Source: Macromonas bipunctata (GTDB taxonomy: Bacteria; Pseudomonadota; Gammaproteobacteria; Burkholderiales; Burkholderiaceae_C). From it: a DNA stretch of 38,184 nt. Positions 17,628-26,231 of this stretch are shown in pieces. The DNA is taken from positions 1 to 38,184 of the forward strand of contig NZ_NWBQ01000072.1 of assembly GCF_002837135.1 (NCBI RefSeq). Direction: 5' to 3'. The notes under the pieces were generated by a model. The model saw only the letters and a list, made by a program, of their open reading frames with translations, was not told the DNA's origin and ran no database searches. The translations under genes and the position numbers were made by a program. Within the stretch, counting starts at the first letter, position 1; every line of letters begins with the position of its first letter.

Positions 17628-19316
17628 ATGACAAAGAAGATTTCTGGGGCTGAGTTCCCATTGGCCAAGATTTTCAGCTCGGATTTTGATTATGTCATCC
17701 CAAGCTACCAGCGCCCGTACGCTTGGACGGCAGTGCAAGCAGGTGAACTGTTTTCCGACTTGTATGATTTTTACCGCAAGGAAGACAAGGACGATATCTA
17801 TTTTCTGGGCAGTATTGTGCTCATCAAGGAGGAAGGTAAACCATACGCTGAGGTGATAGATGGTCAGCAACGACTCACAACGCTGACGATTTTATTGGCG
17901 GCCTTGACCCATCGGGCTTCCAGTGCAATTCAGCAAACATTTCGGCTCTATCTCTGCGAACCTGGTAATGCGCTGGAAGGGTTGGAAAACAAGCCCCGTT
18001 TGACGTTGCGTGAACGTGACCGAGCGTTTTTTAAGCAATACGTGCAAGGTGTGGCTCTGGACGAACTGTTGAACTTAGACCCCGCTCAATTAGACAACGA
18101 ATCGCAACGTAACATACAAGCCAACGCCAAGTTGTTGCTCCAGCAGCTTGATTCAAAATTTGGCTCGAATACAGATGCCATCACCCAATTTGGTAAATTT
18201 TTGGTTCAACGCTGCTTCCTAGTGGCGGTATCAACGTCAAGTCAGCAGTCTGCTTTTCGGGTGTTTTCGGTACTCAATAGCCGAGGTTTAGACCTGCTGC
18301 CGACAGATATTATAAAATCAGATGTTATTGGAAAAATTCATCCTGACAACCAAGACGATTACAACGAAATCTGGGAAGAATTGGAGGTTGAAACTGGGCG
18401 TGATGGCTTTGCAGAGGTCTTTGGCCACATTCGCACGATTTATGCGAAAGACAAGGCGCGTCGTGCTTTGTTGGAAGAGTTCCGCGACCGTGTAATTATT
18501 AAGGAACCCTCCTCAGAAGATTTGGTTGATAAAGTTATTGCTCCTTACGCCCAAGCTTACTTGGTTGCCAAACATGCACAATACGTATCTACGGAAAACG
18601 CTTCTGAAATCAATGCACTGCTTCGATGGTTGAAACGCATTGAAAATTCCGACTGGCTTCCCAGCGCCATGAAATTCTTGGCTGAACACGCCTCTGATGC
18701 CGAGTATGTGCACTGGTTTTTCAAGCGGCTGGAGAGATTGGCTGCGTATATGCACGTGTGTGGATACGACGTCAACAAGCGCATTGAACGTTATGCCAGG
18801 GTGTTGTTCGCACTGGAAGACCAAAATTCAGCAACAAACCCAGTCACTGCTGTTGAACTTGATGCCGATGAAAAAACCAAGTTTCTGACATGCTTGCAGG
18901 GTGAAATTTACACCATGACAGCCCGTCGTCGCAATTACCTCATCCTTCGACTGGACTCTTTTCTGGCCGACGGTGCCGCAACATACGACCCAGCTATTTT
19001 GACCATCGAGCATGTGTTACCCCAAACGGTTGCCGAGGATTCGATGTGGGCGAAACAATGGCCAGATGTGAAACAGCGGCTGTATTGGTTGCATCGACTT
19101 GCCAACTTGGTACCACTGAACCAACAGCGCAACTCTCGTGCTCAGAACCACGATTTCGAACGCAAGAAGCATGCTTATTTTGCAGGCCGTCAGGGCGTTT
19201 CATCATATGTCTTGATAACCCAGGTACTCAACACACCCAGCTGGACGCCTGATGTCGTGGCGCAACGTCAACAAGACCTGGTGGATGTGCTGTCGACAGC
19301 TTGGAGTCTGAAATGA
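17628..19316 (+). CDS. DUF262/DUF1524 GmrSD-like type IV restriction enzyme (BrxU-like)
   Basis: This 562-residue single-chain protein has an N-terminal DUF262 domain with IPSYQRPYAW (24-33), FLGSIVL and the ParB-like nucleotide motif DGQQRLTTL (78-86). A C-terminal DUF1524 HNH-type nuclease has H462 in TIEHVLPQT, then LHRLANLVPLNQQRNSRA. This is the build of GmrSD type IV enzymes, which cut DNA with modified cytosines, and of BrxU, found in some BREX islands where it complements BREX against phages with modified DNA. SspE is a related alternative, but no phosphorothioation genes are present. It has an AAGGTG ribosome site. The stop overlaps pglZ. Confidence 0.9.
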   Translation: MTKKISGAEFPLAKIFSSDFDYVIPSYQRPYAWTAVQAGELFSDLYDFYRKEDKDDIYFLGSIVLIKEEGKPYAEVIDGQQRLTTLTILLAALTHRASSAIQQTFRLYLCEPGNALEGLENKPRLTLRERDRAFFKQYVQGVALDELLNLDPAQLDNESQRNIQANAKLLLQQLDSKFGSNTDAITQFGKFLVQRCFLVAVSTSSQQSAFRVFSVLNSRGLDLLPTDIIKSDVIGKIHPDNQDDYNEIWEELEVETGRDGFAEVFGHIRTIYAKDKARRALLEEFRDRVIIKEPSSEDLVDKVIAPYAQAYLVAKHAQYVSTENASEINALLRWLKRIENSDWLPSAMKFLAEHASDAEYVHWFFKRLERLAAYMHVCGYDVNKRIERYARVLFALEDQNSATNPVTAVELDADEKTKFLTCLQGEIYTMTARRRNYLILRLDSFLADGAATYDPAILTIEHVLPQTVAEDSMWAKQWPDVKQRLYWLHRLANLVPLNQQRNSRAQNHDFERKKHAYFAGRQGVSSYVLITQVLNTPSWTPDVVAQRQQDLVDVLSTAWSLK

Positions 19317-21676
19317 CAGAACCACAGCAAAGCAGTAGGGTTGCAGGTGATGTTCTTAACGCTTTGAAGAAGGCGATTCAAACCGCAGCCAAAGGCAACT
19401 CACACACCGCCACCACCGCCGCCGCTGTGCTTTGGCCAGACAAGGAGCAGCAATGGCTGTGCGCTTTGCCTATGCTTCAGACGCTGATGCCCAACCTGTG
19501 CGTGCTGGGTGACTACGACCCAGGGCTGCGACGAGGTCCTGCGATTTGGCTCAAGTGCGCGATTGCCGGTCTGGTGCCTGAGGTTGACGTGACTGAGGTG
19601 CCCATTGTCTACCTGCCAGGTGTTAGCCGTTCAGAGTTGCGCGCCATCGAATCGTGTCCACGTGACCTGCAACCCTTGGCGGAACTGCAATACCGGGGCG
19701 TGTTCTGGAGCCAATTGAACGGCAAAGATTGGACGCTCGGAGCGTTTCTGTCCTCCAAAAACGGTGGTTTGGGCCTGGATGTGGCGCAAGACAAGGCCAC
19801 ACAGGAAGCGCTGATGCAAGCGTTGCAAGCTGGCGTTTTGCTGTCATGCAACTTGAACGACCTGCAGCAGCGGTCTATCAACAGCGAATGGTTGTTGACG
19901 TTGATTGCCCCCAATCCCAACCGAGACCTGCTGGCATGGATGAACGCACCGGATGCCACAGCGCAACAGTGGGGCGCAGTCCTCTGGAGCGTGTTCACAA
20001 AACGCTGTCAGTCAGACTTTGGTTTTGACCCCGTAGCGGATGGGGTACTGGCTGCGGCTGAACGTCTTGCCCAGGCAGACGGCAAGTGGGCTGCTGTATC
20101 AGTTCTGTACCACGACTCATTTGGCAGCTTTCCTCACGTCTTTGACCTCCTGGCCAAACTTCAACCTCCTCAGCTGGGACTCTTTCCCAAACCAGACCAG
20201 TTGTCCGGTTACCCGCAAGCCAACGAACAAGGCGAATCTGCCCTGCGCTACGCCTTGTCAGCTTGTGCAGCGATGAATGCTTCGCAAGCACGTGCTGCCG
20301 TGCTGGCTGCTGAAAAAGAACACGGTATCCGACGCAATTGGATTTGGGCCCGCATGGGTCAATCAGCACTGGCCACTGCACTGGCACCTCTCGCCGAAGT
20401 TGCGCAGCGCAGTGCCAGCGTGCCCATTGGTCAAACATCTGCTGAACTTGCCCACAACTACCTTCAGACTGGATGGCAAGTCGACGATGCAGCCCTAAGG
20501 GCACTGGCTGCGGTGCAAACCAAGGCTGATTTGGACGTCGTGGGCGGTGCTTTGCGCGCAATCTACCTGCCCTGGCTCGAAGAAACAGCATACCGGCTAC
20601 AGCAAGTCACCAAGACTACTGGTGGCCTCCAACCCTTGACCACAGCGGCAACAGGTACGCTCACTGATGGAACCTGCATCGTCTTTGTAGATGGACTGCG
20701 TTACGACGTTGCCAACCAGCTTCAATCCCGTTTGACATCGCTGGGGCCTACACACCTGACGGCCCAGTGGAGCAGTCTGCCATCAGTGACTGCGTCTGGC
20801 AAAGCGTGGTGTTCACCTGTGGCCCATCTCATTACCGGCACCCCAGAAGACATCGAGTTTGAACCCAGGGTTGCTGCGGATGGCAAACCGCTCTCCGGTC
20901 ATAACTTTCGCAAGCTGCTCAAAGAACAAGGCATTCAGCCGCTCGACAAGCATGAGATTGGGAGCCCACAAGGGCGTGCTTGGACACAAGCCGGCGACTT
21001 GGACCACTACGGGCATGAACATGGCATCAGACTGGCCCGGGACATGGACATGCAACTCAATCAAGTCGTTGAGCGCATTGCCGAGTTGTGCGCTGCCGGC
21101 TGGAAACGGATACGCATCGTCACAGACCACGGCTGGTTGCTGATACCTGGTGGCTTGCCAAAATCGGAACTCGCAAAACACCAGACTGAGACACGTTGGG
21201 GGCGCTGTGCGGTGCTCAAAGGCAACGCCAACGAAACCGCCCTGACATTTGGCTGGGACTGGTGCAAGGACGTCCAGGTTGCTTACGCACCTGGCGTTAC
21301 GAGCTTCATTGCCGGTGCAGAGTATGCCCACGGTGGTATCAGCCTACAGGAGTGTTTAACGCCTGTTGTACAGCTGGATTGCACAGCTACGACCAACGCG
21401 AGTGCAACAGTTACCATCCAGTCCATCACCTGGCGCGGACTGCGCTGCACCGTTCAAATCGAAGGTGCTTCGACCGGTCAACAGATAGACATCCGAACCA
21501 AAGCCTTATTGGCCAGCAGTTCTCTGGCAGCCAACCCTAAGCCACTGGATGCAGCAGGTAAAGCCAGCCTTGCTGTGCTCGATGACGACCATGCAGGGGC
21601 TGCTGCTGTGGTGGTGGTGCTGAACGCAGACGGTGAAGTTGTACAGAAACAATCCACCACAGTAGGTGAGCAATAA
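19313..21676 (+). CDS. pglZ: BREX-1 phosphatase-superfamily protein PglZ
   Basis: This 787-residue protein has the PglZ alkaline-phosphatase-like metal-binding core: D460 in CIVFVDGLRYDVANQL and D605-H606 in RIVTDHGWLLIPGG. PglZ is a core component of every BREX type, and metal-dependent nuclease or phosphodiesterase activity has been reported for family members. I choose ATG 19313, which follows GGAG (19303-19306) at six bases and overlaps the upstream stop by four. A TTG at 19301 in the same frame is the alternative. brxL follows after two bases. Confidence 0.93.
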   Translation: MTEPQQSSRVAGDVLNALKKAIQTAAKGNSHTATTAAAVLWPDKEQQWLCALPMLQTLMPNLCVLGDYDPGLRRGPAIWLKCAIAGLVPEVDVTEVPIVYLPGVSRSELRAIESCPRDLQPLAELQYRGVFWSQLNGKDWTLGAFLSSKNGGLGLDVAQDKATQEALMQALQAGVLLSCNLNDLQQRSINSEWLLTLIAPNPNRDLLAWMNAPDATAQQWGAVLWSVFTKRCQSDFGFDPVADGVLAAAERLAQADGKWAAVSVLYHDSFGSFPHVFDLLAKLQPPQLGLFPKPDQLSGYPQANEQGESALRYALSACAAMNASQARAAVLAAEKEHGIRRNWIWARMGQSALATALAPLAEVAQRSASVPIGQTSAELAHNYLQTGWQVDDAALRALAAVQTKADLDVVGGALRAIYLPWLEETAYRLQQVTKTTGGLQPLTTAATGTLTDGTCIVFVDGLRYDVANQLQSRLTSLGPTHLTAQWSSLPSVTASGKAWCSPVAHLITGTPEDIEFEPRVAADGKPLSGHNFRKLLKEQGIQPLDKHEIGSPQGRAWTQAGDLDHYGHEHGIRLARDMDMQLNQVVERIAELCAAGWKRIRIVTDHGWLLIPGGLPKSELAKHQTETRWGRCAVLKGNANETALTFGWDWCKDVQVAYAPGVTSFIAGAEYAHGGISLQECLTPVVQLDCTATTNASATVTIQSITWRGLRCTVQIEGASTGQQIDIRTKALLASSSLAANPKPLDAAGKASLAVLDDDHAGAAAVVVVLNADGEVVQKQSTTVGEQ

Positions 21677-21678
21677 AA

Positions 21679-23724
21679 ATGCAAATGGATGAGCTTGACC
21701 GCAAGGCTGCGTCTGCCTTTGAAGGCTACGTGGTGCGCAAAGACTTGGTGCGTACCTTCAGCCGCCAGTTTCCGGTACCCACTTATGTCGTCGAATTCTT
21801 GCTGGGACGCTACTGCGCCACCACCGACGAGGCTGAAATCCAAGAGGGACTGGACATTGTGCAGCGCCAATTGGCTTCAAGAACAGTCAAGGCTGGCGAG
21901 GAAGAGCTCTTCAAAGCCCGTGCGCGTGAATCTGGCTCCGTCAAAATCATTGACATCGTTACTGCTCGCTTGGATTCCAGAACCGATTCCTACTTGGCCA
22001 CGCTGCCCAGCCTTCGTTTGAACGATGTGCGCCTGACCCCGGAAATGGTGAAAGACAACGAGCGTATGCTGACCGGCGGCTTCTATGCCGAAGTGACGCT
22101 GGGCTACGATGCCTCGATTGCCCAGGAAAAAAATGGACGGCCTTTTGGTGTTGATGCGCTACGTGCCATCCAGTTGTCCAAACGTGAAGTCTTGGGTGTA
22201 CTGGCCAAAGGCCGAGAGCAATTTACAACGACAGAGTGGCGCGACTTGCTCTTGCGCAGCGTGGGCTTTGAACCAGAGACCCTGCCAGAACACGGCAAAG
22301 ATGCACTGCTGCTCCGTATGGTGCCCTTCGTCGAACGCAACTACAACCTGGTGGAGCTTGGGCCTCGTGGTACCGGTAAATCGCACCTGTTCCAACAAGT
22401 CTCGCCGTACGCACACCTCATATCCGGCGGCAAAGCTACCGTGGCCAAGATGTTCGTCAACAACCAGAACGGTGCCCGCGGCTTAGTCTGCCAGTACGAC
22501 GTGGTGTGCTTCGACGAAGTCTCCGGTGTCTCGTTTGATTCCAAAGACGGGGTCAATATCATGAAGGGCTACATGGAGAGCGGTGAGTTCTCGCGGGGCA
22601 AAGAAAGCATCCGTGCTGATGGCTCCATCGTTCTTGTGGGCAACTTCGATGTGGACGTTGAGCACCAGCAACGTGTTGGTCACCTGTTTGGCCCGCTGCC
22701 TCCTGAGATGCGTGATGACACCGCGTTCATGGACCGCATCCATTGCTTCTTGCCGGGCTGGAATGTGCCCAAACTCAATCCCGGCTTGTTTACCCAGCAC
22801 TTTGGACTGGTGAGCGACTTCTTGTCCGAATGCTTTACCCAGCTGCGCAACCAGAGCCGTGTTTCAGTGTTGCAGGGACGTGTGCGCTGGGGTGGAGCGT
22901 TGTCAGGGCGTGACTTGAATGCGGTCAACAAAACCGTCAGTGGCTTGCTCAAGCTGCTGTACCCCAACATCGACATGGCTGTCAGCGAAGAAGACCTCGA
23001 ATGGGCCGTACGACTGGCACTGGAAGTCCGCCGCCGGGTCAAGGAGCAGCAAAAGCGCATCGGTGCAGCTGAGTTTCGCAACACCCACTTCAGCTACACC
23101 ATTGGAGCAGAGGGGGTCGAAAAATTTGTCAGTACACCGGAGTTACAGAGCCAGGCAGGGATTGGCGACGAGCCACTCGAATGCGGACAGATATGGACGC
23201 TCAGCCCAGGCGGTCAAGATGAAAACCCCGGTCTTTTCCGACTGGAGGTAACCGAAGGACCAGGCAGTGGTGTACGGGTGCTCAACAACCCTGTTCCAGC
23301 TGCATTCAAAGAGTCCATTCGATTCGCTGAACAAAATCTTTACGCGCGTTCCCGACAATTGGTGGGTGACCGAGACCCCCGTTCTCACGAGTTTTCAGTT
23401 CAGCTGCGGGGCTTCGATGCTGCTAAATCCGGTAGCAAAACGGGGATATCAGCACTGATTGCACTGTCAAGCGCTTTGCTCAAAAAGTCAGTGCGTGGTG
23501 GCCTAGTGGTCGTGGGAGAAATTACACTGGGCGGAGCCATAGAGCCTATCAATAACGCTGTTACCTTGGCTGAGATTGCGGTGGAAAAAGGAGCGAAGGC
23601 GTTGTTATTGCCGGTCGCATGTCGCCGACAACTGTTTGATTTATCTGATGAGATGGCCACCAAGCTTGATATTGAATTTTATAGAGACGGTCAAGATGCC
23701 TTGCTCAAGGCACTTGAAAATTGA
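21679..23724 (+). CDS. brxL: BREX-1 Lon-like AAA+ protein BrxL
   Basis: BrxL (681 residues) has a central AAA+ domain with Walker A GPRGTGKSH (228-236), Walker B VVCFDE (D279/E280) and an arginine-rich tail. The C-terminal Lon/S16-like domain lies at about 580-681. In that domain the place of the Lon catalytic serine (DGPSAG) reads SGSKTG, and the lysine motif reads GGAIEP, so peptidase activity looks lost. BrxL forms ring-shaped oligomers on DNA and is needed to block phage DNA but not for methylation. It closes the operon. Confidence 0.94.
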   Translation: MQMDELDRKAASAFEGYVVRKDLVRTFSRQFPVPTYVVEFLLGRYCATTDEAEIQEGLDIVQRQLASRTVKAGEEELFKARARESGSVKIIDIVTARLDSRTDSYLATLPSLRLNDVRLTPEMVKDNERMLTGGFYAEVTLGYDASIAQEKNGRPFGVDALRAIQLSKREVLGVLAKGREQFTTTEWRDLLLRSVGFEPETLPEHGKDALLLRMVPFVERNYNLVELGPRGTGKSHLFQQVSPYAHLISGGKATVAKMFVNNQNGARGLVCQYDVVCFDEVSGVSFDSKDGVNIMKGYMESGEFSRGKESIRADGSIVLVGNFDVDVEHQQRVGHLFGPLPPEMRDDTAFMDRIHCFLPGWNVPKLNPGLFTQHFGLVSDFLSECFTQLRNQSRVSVLQGRVRWGGALSGRDLNAVNKTVSGLLKLLYPNIDMAVSEEDLEWAVRLALEVRRRVKEQQKRIGAAEFRNTHFSYTIGAEGVEKFVSTPELQSQAGIGDEPLECGQIWTLSPGGQDENPGLFRLEVTEGPGSGVRVLNNPVPAAFKESIRFAEQNLYARSRQLVGDRDPRSHEFSVQLRGFDAAKSGSKTGISALIALSSALLKKSVRGGLVVVGEITLGGAIEPINNAVTLAEIAVEKGAKALLLPVACRRQLFDLSDEMATKLDIEFYRDGQDALLKALEN

Positions 23725-23744
23725 AGTTTACCCAGCCTGAGTTT

Positions 23745-23762
23745 CGTCTCGCAGACGCTTTT
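23745..23762 (+). terminator. Weak intrinsic terminator after brxL
   Basis: A five-base stem CGTCT/AGACG with loop CGC is followed by CTTTT, 20 bases after the brxL stop. The stem is short, so termination may be partial. Confidence 0.4.
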
Positions 23763-23986
23763 AAACAGTAAGGCACCTTGCATCCAAAAAAGCAAAATCC
23801 TCCAGCTACGAGTCCAACGCTGAACGGCTCTACGTCGCCCTAATCCATGCGAAGCGTGGGCACCTTGTTGTTGACTTAATTCAAGTTTTTTCTTGAAAAG
23901 CATACAAACAGAGACGTGTGCTGTATACTTTTAACGTGTCGAAAGACAACCAGGCTTGGTCGCTTGGCAAACGGTGTAAAAATGGT

Positions 23987-24016
23987 GCCCCCACGAGAGT
24001 GTGGGGGCAATTTCTT
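23987..24016 (+). terminator. Strong hairpin, possible terminator or attenuator
   Basis: GCCCCCAC (23987-23994) pairs perfectly with GTGGGGGC (24001-24008) around GAGAGT and is followed by AATTTCTTT. The T-tract is interrupted, so this could instead be a regulatory hairpin in the leader of the next gene. Confidence 0.45.
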
Positions 24017-24190
24017 TACGACTTCATGCTTTACTTTTGAAGTACGTGCGGACTGTTTTTTGGCGGGCCGTGCGGGGACGCGTTCGCGCGTGCCGGTTCC
24101 GTTTGCCGGTCGACCAACCCTGTGCGGTCTGCCACTCCGTTCTTGGTCGAACGCGTGGCAGGTAAACACCTGTTCAAACGGAGCCAAAAA

Positions 24191-25012
24191 ATGGCTGAGA
24201 CCTCTCCCACCCCCATCTCTTTATTCGTCGCCAGCATAGGCGATGTTGAGCAGTTGTGCGTCAAGGCACGACCAATGCACCGCTACCTTGGTACGCCGAA
24301 CAAATTCATTCGATGGTTCAACGAAGCAATTCAGAAATTCAAACTGCAACAACACGTTGATTTTGAGTCAACCTTTGACCAACCTCAGAAATTCAAAGAA
24401 ACGGTCAACAAAGACACAGGTTCAGAGCCCCCTTTTCTTGAAGACTTTTATTTTAGTCTAAAAATAGCAGTGATGTTGTCTGCTTCAGAAAAAACTCCCA
24501 ATGCACTGCACTTGCACGCTTGTTTGTTGTCCAAAATCTATCCTGCTGCTGACGAATCGTTGGTGCCAACTGATTCTTCGGTCAATCTTGATAGTTCACA
24601 TTCAGCGGGCTGTATCAATACTGAGCAATTAAAAACTATTAAAGGCATGATGGAAGAGCGTTCTCGACGCACTCAACAGCATCCGCAAACCATCTGGACA
24701 GAATTTAAGAAAAAATTCAAAATTTCCAGCTACTCTGATTTGCCGATGGAGAAATTTAATGAAGGTTGCGACTTTTTGCAAAGACCACATGCCCATGATG
24801 CTCAGCAAAATTCGTTCAAATTTGATGTCCCACCTGAAATTCAGAGTCTGGTCGAGCGCATGACTTTTTCTATTGTAGGTCACGGCATGGACTCTTTGAA
24901 ATTGGCTATCCAAAGATATCTGGTTGAAAACAGCAAGCCACATGAATTGAGTAGTACTGATTACGTCCGAGGTTTGCTTTCTTCATTGTGCTTGAAAGAA
25001 ATTCTGAGGTAG
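24191..25012 (+). CDS. AntA/AntB-type phage antirepressor-like protein
   Basis: This 273-residue protein has an N-terminal AntA/AntB-like domain (about 20-110): MHRYLGTPNKFIRWFNEAI, then QHVDFE, then EDFYFSLKIAVMLSASEKT. A second module (about 147-195), TIWTEFKKKFKISSYSDLP then FNEGCDFL, resembles the C-terminal domain of P22 Ant-type antirepressors. Such proteins bind and inactivate phage repressors. Here it lies between the defence operon and the partition genes and may control a plasmid or prophage switch. Start 24191 follows GGAG at nine bases. An upstream in-frame ATG at 24122 is less likely. Confidence 0.7.
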   Translation: MAETSPTPISLFVASIGDVEQLCVKARPMHRYLGTPNKFIRWFNEAIQKFKLQQHVDFESTFDQPQKFKETVNKDTGSEPPFLEDFYFSLKIAVMLSASEKTPNALHLHACLLSKIYPAADESLVPTDSSVNLDSSHSAGCINTEQLKTIKGMMEERSRRTQQHPQTIWTEFKKKFKISSYSDLPMEKFNEGCDFLQRPHAHDAQQNSFKFDVPPEIQSLVERMTFSIVGHGMDSLKLAIQRYLVENSKPHELSSTDYVRGLLSSLCLKEILR

Positions 25013-25026
25013 AAAGCCTTGTGCTG

Positions 25027-25053
25027 GGTGGTGTATTTTTGACAAAAACCACC
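25027..25053 (+). terminator. First of two tandem hairpins after the antirepressor gene
   Basis: GGTGG (25027-25031) and TTTTT (25036-25040) pair with AAAAA (25044-25048) and CCACC (25049-25053), leaving a TGTA bulge. It starts 14 bases after the stop codon. No T-tract follows, so it may protect or shape the 3' end. Confidence 0.35.
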
Positions 25054-25080
25054 ATTACTTAGAGCTTGCATAAATTATTG

Positions 25081-25120
25081 GCAGATACTGGTGTAGCGCG
25101 CCAGTATCTGCTTTTTATTT
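25081..25120 (+). terminator. Intrinsic terminator upstream of parA
   Basis: A perfect 11-bp stem, GCAGATACTGG with CCAGTATCTGC, has a nine-base loop and is followed by TTTTTATTT. It ends transcription of the antirepressor gene and insulates parA. Confidence 0.9.
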
Positions 25121-25122
25121 GA

Positions 25123-25174
25123 CTATACTCATTACATACACTTCAAATAATCAAGGAGTATTCATAATATGAGT
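25123..25174. promoter_or_regulatory. parA promoter/operator with ACTCA and GAGT boxes
   Basis: CTATACTCA (25123-25131) recurs exactly after the partition genes (26048-26056). Inverted GAGT boxes lie at 25156-25159 and 25171-25174, the latter overlapping the parA start. ParG-type proteins are known to bind ACTC-type tetramers, so this is the likely autoregulation site. A TATACT lies within it. Confidence 0.5.
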
Positions 25175-25828
25175 ATCAAGAAAAGTAAGAGAATAGTCAT
25201 TGCCACTGTCAACGAAAAAGGCGGCACCGGTAAAACCACTGTAGCCATTAATTTAGCGACAGCATTATTTCGCCAAGGACGAGAAGTTGTGTTAATAGAC
25301 GCTGACCCACAAGGAACTACGCGGGATTGGCGTGCATCCAGTCCTGAAAACATCAACTTACCACGAGTAATTAGAATTGACCGGCCTCAAGACTTACGTC
25401 CAAATGTCGCTGCATCGTCGGAAGAAATAATTGTCATCGATGGCCCGGCGAAGGCCGCAGAGATGTCAGCAGCAATTTTGCAGCTGGCCGATATTGCATT
25501 GCTGGTGATTCAACCATCGGGGGCCGATATTTGGGCTAGCGCCGCTGTAGTCAAACAAATCCAGTCTCAAAGAAAATACGGCGACAATCTACATGCTGCG
25601 TTCCTCGTCAACTGTGTAATTGCTTGCAGCAAGCTGGGCCGACTTGTAAAAAACGGCATGTGGAACGACTATGAAGATATCGAGCAATTCGAATCAGTCG
25701 TCAGTAACCGTGTGGCCTTTGCTACTTCACTCACCGATGGAGTTTCGGTTTTTGAGCTGCATGACTCGAATGCTCAGAGAGAAATTAACAACATCGTTCA
25801 AGAGATGGAGGCCGCACAATGGCTTTGA
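25169..25828 (+). CDS. parA: ParA/ParF-type partition ATPase
   Basis: This 219-residue deviant Walker ATPase has KGGTGKTT at 17-24, Walker A' LIDADPQG and Walker [10 protein letters not shown]. Short length and lack of an N-terminal helix-turn-helix place it in the ParF (type Ib) group. It moves plasmid or island DNA to daughter cells together with a centromere-binding partner. The ribosome site AAGGAG lies at 25153-25158. Its stop lies 10 bases inside the partner gene. Confidence 0.92.
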   Translation: MSIKKSKRIVIATVNEKGGTGKTTVAINLATALFRQGREVVLIDADPQGTTRDWRASSPENINLPRVIRIDRPQDLRPNVAASSEEIIVIDGPAKAAEMSAAILQLADIALLVIQPSGADIWASAAVVKQIQSQRKYGDNLHAAFLVNCVIACSKLGRLVKNGMWNDYEDIEQFESVVSNRVAFATSLTDGVSVFELHDSNAQREINNIVQEMEAAQWL

Positions 25829-26037
25829 AAACGAAACCACTTGAGCTTGTCCGAGAAGACATCCCAACCGCAGTAGGGGTGGACGGTCAGGTTCGCATCA
25901 ATCTCAATACCAGCCCCGAGTTACGCGAAGCGTGGAAGAAAGCGGCTCGCGCGCGTCACATGAGCGTAACGACGCTTATCCACTTGTCTGTTAGCGCTTA
26001 TCTTGGTGAAGATGCGATACTCATTCAAGACTCATGA
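25819..26037 (+). CDS. Ribbon-helix-helix centromere-binding partner (ParG-like)
   Basis: This 72-residue protein has a flexible N-terminus (about 1-25), then a strand [10 protein letters not shown] and two helices ([29 protein letters not shown]), a ribbon-helix-helix fold. It overlaps parA by 10 bases, as ParG-like genes do. It should bind the ACTCA boxes before parA and after its own stop and stimulate ParA through its N-terminal tail. The name ParG is inferred from context, not from close similarity. Confidence 0.8.
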   Translation: MALKTKPLELVREDIPTAVGVDGQVRINLNTSPELREAWKKAARARHMSVTTLIHLSVSAYLGEDAILIQDS

Positions 26038-26069
26038 ACTACTCACGCTATACTCAATTGCACTAACTC
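26019..26069 (+). repeat. ACTCA boxes at exact 11-bp spacing, candidate partition site
   Basis: ACTCA begins at 26019, 26030, 26041 and 26052, exactly 11 bp apart, so all four face the same side of the helix. A further ACTC lies at 26066. The array overlaps the 3' end of the ParG-like gene. CTATACTCA within it is shared with the parA promoter. Confidence 0.6.
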
Positions 26070-26096
26070 TAACGTATTGTTTAGGCGACTCGTATC

Positions 26097-26111
26097 CGGA
26101 CTTCCAGTCCG
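26097..26111. repeat. Small palindrome after the partition genes
   Basis: CGGACT and AGTCCG pair around TCC. It could be part of the partition site or a transcript hairpin. Confidence 0.35.
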
Positions 26112-26175
26112 TAATTCAGACTTACCAGCTTTAGTTAGTAGTTACGTGATAAAAAAATTTTTAGGTCATTCCATA

Positions 26176-26208
26176 AAAATAAAAGCCAGCACGAAAGCTG
26201 GCGTTTTT
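26176..26208. terminator. Bidirectional intrinsic terminator between parG-like and hns-like genes
   Basis: GCCAGC (26185-26190) pairs with GCTGGC (26197-26202) around ACGAAA. GTTTTT follows on the plus strand, and an A-rich run (from 26176) precedes it, giving a T-rich tail on the minus strand. It serves both convergent units. Confidence 0.85.
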
Positions 26209-26231
26209 GAGTTGGATGATAGTTCAAAAAA

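Larger units (their letters stand above)
23725..24190. other. Intergenic region after brxL with several hairpins
   Basis: No coding frame is convincing before 24191. The region holds a weak terminator (23745-23762), a T6-loop palindrome TTCAAG/CTTGAA (23880-23897), a strong hairpin (23987-24008), ACTTCA/TGAAGT (24021-24026 with 24038-24043) and a GC-rich stretch (24060-24120). Promoters for the next gene are likely here. Confidence 0.5.

Noticed and set aside
17628-19316. Considered SspE of a phosphorothioation (Ssp/Dnd) system
   Set aside because: No dnd or sspBCD genes are present; the BREX setting fits a GmrSD/BrxU-like role better.
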